DNA from: Nocardia lijiangensis NBRC 108240 | Lineage (GTDB): Bacteria; Actinomycetota; Actinomycetes; Mycobacteriales; Mycobacteriaceae | Direction: 5' to 3' | Length of the DNA stretch: 64,000 nt | Assembly (NCBI RefSeq): GCF_001613045.1 | Contig: NZ_BDBP01000021.1 | Span: 49,678-113,677 of the forward strand | Shown: positions 43,061 to 50,556 of the stretch, piece after piece | How positions within the stretch are numbered: position 1 is the first letter of the stretch | Layout: every line of letters begins with the position of its first letter | Translations under genes and position numbers: made by a program | Notes under the pieces: model-generated | Told to the model about the DNA's origin: nothing | Seen by the model: only the letters and a program-made list of their open reading frames with translations | The model's database searches: none

Positions 43061-44596
43061 GTGCAGATCACCAGCGTCGGACACGCCGGATTCCACATTC
43101 GAACCGCGGCCGGAACGATCCTTTGCGATCCCTGGGTCAACCCCGCGTACTTCGCCTCGTGGGTCCCGTTCCCCGACAACACCCAGCTGGACTGGGACGA
43201 GCTGGGCAATTGCGATTTCCTCTACGTCTCGCACCTGCACCGGGACCACTTCGACGCGGAGCACCTGGCGAAGCACGTCAGCAAGGACGCGACCGTGCTG
43301 CTGCCGGACTACCCGGTGCCGGACCTGCGCCGCGAGCTGGAGAAGCTCGGCTTCCACACGTTCGTCGAGACCGAGGACTCGGTCAAGCACACCGTGACCG
43401 GTCCCGGCGGCGAGCTGGACATCATGATCATCGCCCTGCGCGCGCCCGCCGACGGGCCGATCGGCGACTCGGGTCTGGTGGTCTCCGACGGTGAGACCGT
43501 CTGTTTCAACATGAACGACGCCCGCCCGGTGGACATGGACGTGCTGCACGACGCGTTCGGCCACGTCGACATCCACCTGCTGCAGTACTCGGGCGCCATC
43601 TGGTACCCGATGGTCTACGACATCCCGACGCGCACCAAGTCCAACTTCGGCAAGCAGAAGCGCCAGCGCGGCATGGACCGGGCGCGCAGCTACATCGAGC
43701 AGGTCGGCGCGACCTGGGTGGTGCCCTCGGCGGGCCCGCCGGTGTTCCTCGACCCCGAGCTGCGCTACCTCAACGACGACCGCGGCGACGAGGGCAACAT
43801 CTTCCCCGACCAGATGGTGTTCCTCGAACAGATGGAGATCCACGGCAACGAGGGCGGGGTCCTGATGATCCCCGGCTCGGTCGCCGACGTGCGCGGCAAG
43901 GAACTGTCGCTGACCCACCCGTTCGATCCGGCCGAGATCTACGCCTACAAGGCGGGCTACATCGAGCGGATGGCCGAGCGCCTCGCCCCGGTGCTCGAGG
44001 CCGAGAAGGCGTCCTGGGCGACGGGCGAGGGTTCCCTGCTCGAGCCGTTGCAGAAGCTGTTCGAGCCGATCATGGCGCAGAGCGATCTGATCTGCGACGG
44101 CATCGGCTACCCCGTCGGTCTGGTGATCGGCGAGGAGACGGTGGTGCTCGACTTCCCGAAGCGGGCGGTGCGCGCACCCATCGAGGGCGAGGGCAAGTAC
44201 CGCTACGGGTTCCGCATCGCGCCGGAGCTGGTACGCACGGTGTTGCGCGACAACGAGCCCGACTGGGTGAACACCATCTTCCTGTCCACCCGGTTCCAGG
44301 CGTGGCGCATCGGCGGCTACAACGAATTCCTCTACACCTTCTTCAAGTGCCTCACCGACGAGCGCATCGCCTACGCCGACGGCTGGTTCTCCGAGGCGCA
44401 CGACGATTCGGCGTCGACCGAGATCGCAGGCTGGGAAGTGCAGCGGCGCTGCCCGCACCTGAAGGCCGACCTGTCGAAGTTCGGTGTGGTGGAGGGGAAC
44501 AACCTCACCTGCAACCTGCACGGCTGGCAGTGGGATCTGGAGTCGGGCCGGTGCAAGACGTCCAAGGGGCACGAGCTGCGCTCGCGCAAGCTCTGA
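43061..44596 (+). CDS. Metallo-beta-lactamase-fold protein with C-terminal Rieske domain
   Basis: A 511-residue fusion, probably the counterpart of mycobacterial Rv3818. The N-terminal UlaG-like MBL domain has SHLHRDHFDAEHL (metal motif HxHxDH) near residues 57-69 and LDIMIIALRAPADGPIGDSG. The last 100 residues carry a Rieske [2Fe-2S] motif: C-P-H at about 466-468 and CNLHGWQWD with C-x2-H at about 486-489. The same pairing of domains occurs in CMP-N-acetylneuraminate hydroxylase-like enzymes, so an oxygenase role is possible. GTG 43061 follows AGGAGGAACAGCTC. The substrate is unknown. Confidence 0.9.
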   Translation: MQITSVGHAGFHIRTAAGTILCDPWVNPAYFASWVPFPDNTQLDWDELGNCDFLYVSHLHRDHFDAEHLAKHVSKDATVLLPDYPVPDLRRELEKLGFHTFVETEDSVKHTVTGPGGELDIMIIALRAPADGPIGDSGLVVSDGETVCFNMNDARPVDMDVLHDAFGHVDIHLLQYSGAIWYPMVYDIPTRTKSNFGKQKRQRGMDRARSYIEQVGATWVVPSAGPPVFLDPELRYLNDDRGDEGNIFPDQMVFLEQMEIHGNEGGVLMIPGSVADVRGKELSLTHPFDPAEIYAYKAGYIERMAERLAPVLEAEKASWATGEGSLLEPLQKLFEPIMAQSDLICDGIGYPVGLVIGEETVVLDFPKRAVRAPIEGEGKYRYGFRIAPELVRTVLRDNEPDWVNTIFLSTRFQAWRIGGYNEFLYTFFKCLTDERIAYADGWFSEAHDDSASTEIAGWEVQRRCPHLKADLSKFGVVEGNNLTCNLHGWQWDLESGRCKTSKGHELRSRKL

Positions 44597-44661
44597 GCCC
44601 GGTTTTCAGTGGACCCCGACCGGTGGTCGCGGCCGGGGCCCGCTGCCAACAACTTCGCTGA

Positions 44662-44997
44662 TCAGCGGATCTCTCGGGTCAGCTTGGACGACCACGGACA
44701 CCAGAAGCAGCCGGGTAGGAAGGCGCCGCACGCCTCGTCCAGATGGTCTTCGACGTAGTAGATGCTCGAGTCGCAGACCTCGATCGCCATGGTGAAGAAG
44801 GTGATCGTGTCGGGATCCAGGTGGAAGCTCCAGCCGGGGTTGTATTCGGCCGGGGTCTTCCTGATCCGGCCCATGACGTGGATCGACATCTGCTCCTCGC
44901 CGGACAGAATCCGGCGTGCTTCTCCGATGCGCTGCTCGTTGGTCAGCCGGATGATGAATTCTTTGCCCGAGTAATCGGTGAATGCGAAGTCCGCCAT
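44662..44997 (-). CDS. Small BP74-like protein
   Basis: A 111-residue soluble protein starting MADFAFTDYSGKEFIIRLTN, followed by EARRILSGEEQMSIHVMGRI, AEYNPGWSFHLDPDTITFF and IEVCDSSIYYVEDHLDEACG. The pattern reminds me of the N-terminal domain of Dictyostelium-type BP74 proteins, which also occurs as a single domain in bacteria; this is recall, not a search. There are four cysteines in the second half (CDSS, ACGA, GCFWC). AGGGAGATGTC stands before the ATG. Monocistronic; function unknown. Confidence 0.75.
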   Translation of the reverse strand: MADFAFTDYSGKEFIIRLTNEQRIGEARRILSGEEQMSIHVMGRIRKTPAEYNPGWSFHLDPDTITFFTMAIEVCDSSIYYVEDHLDEACGAFLPGCFWCPWSSKLTREIR

Positions 44998-45156
44998 GAC
45001 ATCTCCCTACCGAAGGTGGTTGGTTGGTCCGCGCGGTTCTGCATCGATGCGTTCCGATCGTATCGGTGGACAAGGGTCGCTGTTCGCGAAATTCGATGCG
45101 CGACAATCGATTTGGACTTTCAGTCGGTTTCTTTCGTGGGAAACATGCAGGCTGGG

Positions 45157-46188
45157 TCAGCTCCGGCCGTTGGCGGCGGCGCGTTGGCCGTTGCTTCGAG
45201 AGGAAAGCTGAGTCCGGACGGATTTCCTGGCGAGAATCAGCTCGCGGGTCGCGATAGCGCCCCGCGCGACGGGCGCGGCGACCCGTCCGTCGGCGTCGAT
45301 CAGCACGGCCGACGGTGTACCGCGGACGCGGTATCGCAGCGCCGCCTCGTTGCCCTGCTGCACCAGCGACGGAATATCGCCGAGCCCCTGTTCGACGCCC
45401 CATGCAGCCTGCTCCGCGGCGTCCCCGTTCCCGACGACCACGATGGTCAGGTCGGTGCGCGCCCGCCACCGCGGCAGCTCCCGCGCCAGCGCGGCGCACA
45501 GCTCGCAGCCCGGGTGCACGAACACCAGCAGCACGGCTCGGCCCGCCGCGAGCAGGTCCGCGAGATTCGTGCGGTCGCCCGCGACGTCGAGCAACTCGAA
45601 CTCCGGCGCCACCGAACCGACCGGCAAGCCCTCGGCACCCAGCGTCGACAGCGCCTGCTCGTCGAGCCTGCGCCGCAGCGCGCCGACCTGGCCGACCAGC
45701 CACGCCAGCACGCCGCACAGCACCGCGACGAGCGCGAGCCCGGTGGCGGTGTCGGCGGGCAGTCCGGCAGGCACCGAGGGATGAGCGAACGCGCCCCACA
45801 GGACCAGCGCCGCGAGCAGCATCAGCGCGCCGTTGCGCACGATGCTGCGCGCGCCGATCGGCGTCGCACTCGCAGCTCCGAAGCACGAGCACGCCGGATG
45901 CTTCCCGCGCCGCAACAACCGGACAATGGCCGCGGTGAAGACCGTCAGCAAGAGCAGCGCGCCAACCGCCGCGGCCGCCACCGTCCACGGCAGGACCGCA
46001 CCCACCGCGAGCGCCGCCTCGACGACCGGCAGCCCCCACGCCACGGCGGGCACCCACCGCACCGGCACCTCGAAGTCCCCCACCGCCTGCCGCGTCCCCG
46101 CGCGATCGGCCAGTTTCCCCCAGGCCGACAACCCGAACACCACGGCGAGCGCCAACCGCGTCACCCACACCCCGTATTCGATCAGCAT
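45157..46188 (-). CDS. MauE-type membrane domain fused to a thioredoxin-like domain
   Basis: A 343-residue membrane protein. The first half is a MauE/DoxX-like four-helix domain with WVTRLALAVVFGLSAWGKLA and the signature KHPACSCFGA (CxCFG) near residue 95. After a helix at about 145-170 comes a periplasm-type redoxin domain: VGSVAPEFELLDVAGDRTNL, FVHPGCELC with the active CxxC (CELC) near residue 236, and VRGTPSAVLIDADGRV (cis-Pro TP). The ATG at 46188 follows GGGAGGG. MauE proteins help disulfide formation in methylamine dehydrogenase; here a thiol-oxidoreductase role in exported-protein folding is likely. Confidence 0.87.
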   Translation of the reverse strand: MLIEYGVWVTRLALAVVFGLSAWGKLADRAGTRQAVGDFEVPVRWVPAVAWGLPVVEAALAVGAVLPWTVAAAAVGALLLLTVFTAAIVRLLRRGKHPACSCFGAASATPIGARSIVRNGALMLLAALVLWGAFAHPSVPAGLPADTATGLALVAVLCGVLAWLVGQVGALRRRLDEQALSTLGAEGLPVGSVAPEFELLDVAGDRTNLADLLAAGRAVLLVFVHPGCELCAALARELPRWRARTDLTIVVVGNGDAAEQAAWGVEQGLGDIPSLVQQGNEAALRYRVRGTPSAVLIDADGRVAAPVARGAIATRELILARKSVRTQLSSRSNGQRAAANGRS

Positions 46189-46523
46189 GGGCCGCACCCT
46201 CCCACATCTGCGGTTATTCGAAATCGGAATCGCCGGAAGAGTATGCGAGGTGTTGCGAAGAACAGCCCGCTTTCCTGGCGGACGGCGACGCTCACGCCCG
46301 GTCCGAACAACCCGATATCCGCCGCTGCACACAGCACGACGGCATCGCCCGAGCGAGCGAATCTCGGCGAGCGCACCGTCGCACAACGTGATCGTCGCAC
46401 TGTGCCGACGCGCGATCGGTGTGCCCGCCACCGCGCAGACCTATGGCGCTGAGGCTGTGGGTCAGCGAGATCACCGGGGTGCAAGCAGGCAGGAGGAGGT
46501 AGTCGATTGGCGGGAAGCCGAGG
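46189..46523. other. 335-bp intergenic region without recognisable feature
   Basis: The region upstream of the MauE-thioredoxin gene and downstream of the YdcZ-type gene holds no supported coding frame. Only the GGGAGGG ribosome site of the MauE gene at its left edge is identifiable. I see no clear hairpin terminator for the YdcZ-type gene. Confidence 0.5.
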
Positions 46524-47522
46524 TCATTCGTTCGGCGACCGGTAATCGGCCAGCGTGGAAGTGGTGCCGGGACGTTGCTGTGCGGCCAGCGCCACCGCCG
46601 CAAAGGTGAGCGCGCAGCCCAGTACGGACCACGGTGACAGTTGCGGGCCGGTCGGGATGAGCAGGTCGAGGGAGATGGCGGCGGCGAGCTGGCCTGCGAC
46701 GGAGGTGAGGCCGAGGAGCAGGACGCCGATCCAGCGGACCGTGAGGGCAGCGAGGGCGATGAACGCGACGCCGATCGCTCCGCCGAGGTAGAGCCAGGGT
46801 TCGGCGGGAAATTCGCCGAGGCCGCCCGTGCCGGTCAGCAGGGCGGCTTCGATGAGCAGCAGCGCGACGAGCCCGACGGCGAAGTTCACCAGGGCCGCCG
46901 AGAACGATCCGCCGACCGCGCCGACGCGTCCGTTCACGGCCTGCTGCCAGGCCAGGCCGATGCCCGCAAGCGCGGGCAGCACAATGAGCAGCGCGGACGG
47001 GACCGCGCGCAGCGATTCGGGGAGGGCGAGCGCGCCCGGCACCGCGCCGGAGCGGTCGGCGACGGCGAGAAACACCGCACCGACGGCGAGCGCCGCGCCA
47101 CCCACCCGCAGCGCGGTGATCGGCGTCGCGCCGCTCGGCGCCAGACCGAGCCGGTCGACGACCAGGCTGCTCGACAGTTGCCCGGCGACGACGGCGACGG
47201 TGAACGCGGTGACGCCGATCGCCGCGACGGTCAGACCCTGACAGGCGACGAAGAACGCGCCGAACAACCCGCCGAGCAGCTGCCACCTGTGCAGCGTCCC
47301 GTCACCGATTCCCCGCCGCACCGCGCCGAGCCCCGCACGCAGTCGGCCGCTGAACGCGAACGCGATCACAAGCAGAAGCAGTCCGGTCCCGAAACTCACG
47401 GTGGCGGCGGCAACGCCATCCTGCAACCAGACACCGAGCGCACCGTTGATCCGGGCCTGCACCGCGACACCCGCGCCGATGCAGAACCCGAACAGCAACC
47501 CCAGCCTGGTCCGCCCGGTCAT
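46524..47522 (-). CDS. DMT-superfamily transporter, YdcZ type
   Basis: A 332-residue, ten-helix membrane protein made of two YdcZ (DUF606) repeats. Repeat one begins RLGLLFGFCIGAGVAVQARI with NGALGVWLQDGVAAATVSFG and GGLFGAFFVACQGLTVAAIG. Repeat two begins GIGLAWQQAVNGRVGAVGGS with EPWLYLGGAIGVAFIALAAL and GVLLLGLTSVAGQLAAAISL. Both have the asparagine-containing QAxINGxLG-like loop. ATG 47522 places the first helix at the N-terminus; the frame is open far upstream by GC bias. Function and substrate unknown; small-molecule export is the usual guess. Confidence 0.87.
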   Translation of the reverse strand: MTGRTRLGLLFGFCIGAGVAVQARINGALGVWLQDGVAAATVSFGTGLLLLVIAFAFSGRLRAGLGAVRRGIGDGTLHRWQLLGGLFGAFFVACQGLTVAAIGVTAFTVAVVAGQLSSSLVVDRLGLAPSGATPITALRVGGAALAVGAVFLAVADRSGAVPGALALPESLRAVPSALLIVLPALAGIGLAWQQAVNGRVGAVGGSFSAALVNFAVGLVALLLIEAALLTGTGGLGEFPAEPWLYLGGAIGVAFIALAALTVRWIGVLLLGLTSVAGQLAAAISLDLLIPTGPQLSPWSVLGCALTFAAVALAAQQRPGTTSTLADYRSPNE

Positions 47523-47737
47523 TTCCGCACCGTACCCGCGGGTCGTTCGGCACTCGACGCAGCCCTGAAAGACCGGTGCGGCCATGCCTTTCCCGAGCGC
47601 TAGAGCGAAACTCGGTGACCCCGGCGCGGCCTGTCGCCCGGCGGTGACGCCGGTCATCGGCGCGATCGGCTCGCCGCATCCGCCGACTTGCGGCTCGAAC
47701 GTGCTGCGACCCTTGTTCGGCATCGCCACGCTGAGCG

Positions 47738-48997
47738 TCAGCCCGCGCGCAGTTCCCCGCGGTCGGCGGCGAAGCGATCGTGTCTGGCGTAAGTTCGGTC
47801 GCCGCCGTTGCGGGCGATCGAGCCGCGCACGAGGCGGGTGCGGACACGGGCTCCGACGTTCTCCTGCAGCCGGGTGGCGCCGGGGATGACGCGGCGCGGG
47901 ACTTCCAGCGCGCCGTTGATCGCGGCGGTGGCCAGCACGGCGTACTGGAACAGGCGGCTGTCGGGCAGACCGAGGAAATCGGAGTTGGTGCGGCCGAGCA
48001 CGATTCGGCTGTAGGCGACCATGTACTGGGTGACCAGGTGACGGATCGCGCGTTGCCCGGGCGTGCTGTCGCCGACGAACAGCCCGCCCGCGGCGGGGAT
48101 CAGCGCCTGGGCCAGGCGCTGAGAGTCCTCGTCGGGGATGAACTCGGTGTCGGCGAGGATCCAGAAGGCGCGCCAGGTGTCGGTCTCGCAGGTCGGCAGG
48201 ATCTCGGGGTCGATGCCGAGCAGGAAGCCGATGTAGCGCCACAGCTGGAAGACGGCGTCCTTCTCCCGTGCGGAGAACCGCAGGCCGAGCGCCTGCGCGC
48301 CCACCAGGTTCGCCATCGAGAAGAGTCCGAGCGTGCCAACGGTGAGCACCTGGTTGACGGGCTGGTCCCAGGCCGCGTAGTCCCAGTCGGGGCGGCGGTT
48401 CATGCCGGAACGCACCAGCGCGTGCATCAGCCGCACCCGCAGCACGCTCTGATAGCCGATCCCGTGCCGCTCCAACGCGCCGGGCGTGGTGACGTCGAGC
48501 CACCACTGGGTGGTCTCGGCGAGCCTGCGCGGCGCCATCGCGTCGAGATCGCCGGTGCCGACCAGGGTCTTGTCCGCGCGCGAGGCCAGGTAGCCGCCCA
48601 TCAGCGCGAACATGCCCATCGCGATGCCGCCCCAGACGCCGGTCCGGTTCACCACGCGCGCGCCGCGATCGATCTTCCCCCGATCCAGCCAGTACGGATC
48701 AGCCTCGACCTGCTCGAAGAAGGCGCGTAGCTCCCGCGGTGCGTCGGGCACCGCGTCGATACCGTGCGCCACCGCGGTCTCGAACATCCGGCGGCCCTCG
48801 CCGACCGGCAGTCGCTGGATCATGGCCACCACGTCGTCGGCGAGCGGGTCGCCGACCTGGGCGAAACGGCGGAAGGAGTCCCGCTGCGCAGCGGTGCAGC
48901 GCAGGTCGCCAGGCGCGAGCACCGGTACCGCGTACTTGAAGGGGAACTCGGTGAACAGCTGCGGAGTCGGCAGGAATTTCCGGTTGTCATGCGCCAT
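47738..48997 (-). CDS. Oxygenase MpaB/latex-clearing-protein family (DUF2236)
   Basis: A 419-residue protein of the DUF2236 family, which includes the heme enzyme Lcp that cleaves rubber and fungal MpaB. Family marks are RVVNRTGVWGGIAMGMFALM and GYLASRADKTLVGTGDLDAM, ETTQWWLDVTTPGALERHG, YQSVLRVRLMHALVR and WDQPVNQVLTVGTLGLFSMA. ATG 48997 opens MAHDNRKFLPTPQLF; ATG 49072 is also possible and would add a charged 25-residue extension right next to an inverted repeat. Minus-strand gene downstream of an MFS gene. Substrate unknown; an oxidation role on lipids or terpenoids is plausible. Confidence 0.85.
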   Translation of the reverse strand: MAHDNRKFLPTPQLFTEFPFKYAVPVLAPGDLRCTAAQRDSFRRFAQVGDPLADDVVAMIQRLPVGEGRRMFETAVAHGIDAVPDAPRELRAFFEQVEADPYWLDRGKIDRGARVVNRTGVWGGIAMGMFALMGGYLASRADKTLVGTGDLDAMAPRRLAETTQWWLDVTTPGALERHGIGYQSVLRVRLMHALVRSGMNRRPDWDYAAWDQPVNQVLTVGTLGLFSMANLVGAQALGLRFSAREKDAVFQLWRYIGFLLGIDPEILPTCETDTWRAFWILADTEFIPDEDSQRLAQALIPAAGGLFVGDSTPGQRAIRHLVTQYMVAYSRIVLGRTNSDFLGLPDSRLFQYAVLATAAINGALEVPRRVIPGATRLQENVGARVRTRLVRGSIARNGGDRTYARHDRFAADRGELRAG

Positions 48998-49072
48998 TGC
49001 ATTGCACCCATCGGATCGAGCTTCGCGCCGAGTATCGGGCGCGTTCCGATAAGACCGTCCCACAAATTCCAT

Positions 49073-49098
49073 TATCTGGCAAGGACCTCTGCCAGATA
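49073..49098 (-). promoter_or_regulatory. Perfect inverted repeat upstream of the MpaB-type gene
   Basis: TATCTGGCA (49073-49081) and TGCCAGATA (49090-49098) are exact complements with eight bases between. It lies between the MFS stop and the oxygenase gene, both on the minus strand. The AT-containing arms and lack of T run favour a repressor operator (TetR-like spacing) over a terminator. The binding protein is not encoded next to it. Confidence 0.55.
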
Positions 49099-49111
49099 GC
49101 TACGCCGTCAC

Positions 49112-50410
49112 TCAGGCTTGTTCGGTGACTTCGGCCCGCCGCGGCAACCACGCCGGGGTGAGCGCGGCGATGGCGAGCATGACCAGGCCGAGCAGCGCCA
49201 AGGTCGTGGCCATCGAGAGCTGGATCGTCGCGAGCGCGACGAACCCGAAGATCACCAGCGACACCACCTCCGAGAGCAGGCCGGACACCGAGGTGACCGT
49301 CGCGCGGGCCGGTCCCTCGATCGCGTCCTGCAACCGGGATTCGGCGACCACCTCGGCATTGAGCACGACGCCGTAGCCGATGCCGATCGCGGTGAAGCCG
49401 ATGCCGGTCAGCAGGTACACCGCGTCCGGGCGATCGGTGGCCAGACCCGAGATCAGCGCGCCGCCGATGAACAGCGCACCGCCGACGGCGACGGCCGCGG
49501 CGATGGTGCGGGCGGACAGCCGCGCCGTGCGGCCCGCGAGCAGCGAGCCGGTGAGCGAACCGACCACGGTGAGGCCGACCAGCAGCGGCACCACCACGGT
49601 CGGCGCGCCGGCGGACTGCGCGAGCAGCGCGAAGTACTCGTCGTAGGCGGTGATGCCGAACAGCAGCGCGCCGAGCAGCACGCCGTTGCGCACCCGGCGC
49701 ACCCGGATGGCCTCGCCGACGCCGGTGCGCAGCATCGTCACGTATCGGGTCAGCACGCCCGACCGACCGGCGGCCACGACCGGAGCCCGTCCGTCGCCGG
49801 GCACGACGGGATGACCCGGCACGGTCGCGACGGCGTCGGGCGCGTCGTCGGTGAGGTCGTCGACCGACGCCGCCCTCGGCGCGCTCGGCAGCGACACCGC
49901 GACGAGCACGTGCAACGCCGCGATCGCCACGCTGGACCAGCCGACCAGGGCGTACCCGCCCCAGGCATACAGCGGGGTAGCGGCGAGGATCGCCACGACC
50001 ACGGCACCCTCCGCCGCCGCGCGGGCGTAGCCCATGATGCGCGGGTAGGCGGCGGGTTCGCCCCTGGCGACCAGGTCGTCGTAGATCAGCGCCTCGAACG
50101 TGCCCGACTCCAGTGCACTCGACACACCCCACAGCACGAAGCCGATCGCGAAGCCGAGATAGGACGGTGCGACGGTCCACAGCGTGAAGGCGCCGAGCAC
50201 CAGCGCGCCGCTGAGGATCAGCAGGCCGCGCCGGGACACCGTGTCGGCCCAGGCGCCCGACGGCACCTCGAGCACGAATGCGGTGATCGACCACAGGGCG
50301 AGCAGCGAGGAGATCTGCGCGGTGTTCAGGCCGTGTTCGGCGAACAGCAGCGCGTACAGCGCGTAGAGCGGGATGAGATCGCGCGAGCCTTTGAACAGCA
50401 CCGCCCGCAC
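49112..50410 (-). CDS. MFS transporter
   Basis: A 432-residue, 12-helix major facilitator. The start region LYALYALLFAEHGLNTAQIS and LLALWSITAFVLEVPSGAWAD followed by VSRRGLL carry the motif A loop. The central cytoplasmic loop (about residues 185-225) is Asp/Ala/Pro rich with DDLTDDAPDAVATVPGHP. The C-terminal half begins VRRVRNGVLLGALLFGITAY. The start is GTG 50410 without a clear ribosome site. The family type resembles sugar/drug exporters with the VPSGAWAD motif. The substrate is unknown. Confidence 0.87.
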   Translation of the reverse strand: MRAVLFKGSRDLIPLYALYALLFAEHGLNTAQISSLLALWSITAFVLEVPSGAWADTVSRRGLLILSGALVLGAFTLWTVAPSYLGFAIGFVLWGVSSALESGTFEALIYDDLVARGEPAAYPRIMGYARAAAEGAVVVAILAATPLYAWGGYALVGWSSVAIAALHVLVAVSLPSAPRAASVDDLTDDAPDAVATVPGHPVVPGDGRAPVVAAGRSGVLTRYVTMLRTGVGEAIRVRRVRNGVLLGALLFGITAYDEYFALLAQSAGAPTVVVPLLVGLTVVGSLTGSLLAGRTARLSARTIAAAVAVGGALFIGGALISGLATDRPDAVYLLTGIGFTAIGIGYGVVLNAEVVAESRLQDAIEGPARATVTSVSGLLSEVVSLVIFGFVALATIQLSMATTLALLGLVMLAIAALTPAWLPRRAEVTEQA

Positions 50411-50556
50411 GGCGAGACCACGGACGCCGTGATCACGACCCCGTCGCGTGGAGGGTGCGTGCGAAGCTCAATAGCCGTTGATGATCAAGCGCATGTTCTT
50501 CAGCTTCGGCGTCGGCCCTCGACCGCGTCAAGCGATTTTCCGCGGCGGCGGGCGAC

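Noticed and set aside
46292..46603. Minus-strand frame of 103 codons upstream of the MauE gene
   Set aside because: No ribosome site, no hydrophobic core and overlap with the 3' end of the YdcZ-type gene; treated as non-coding.
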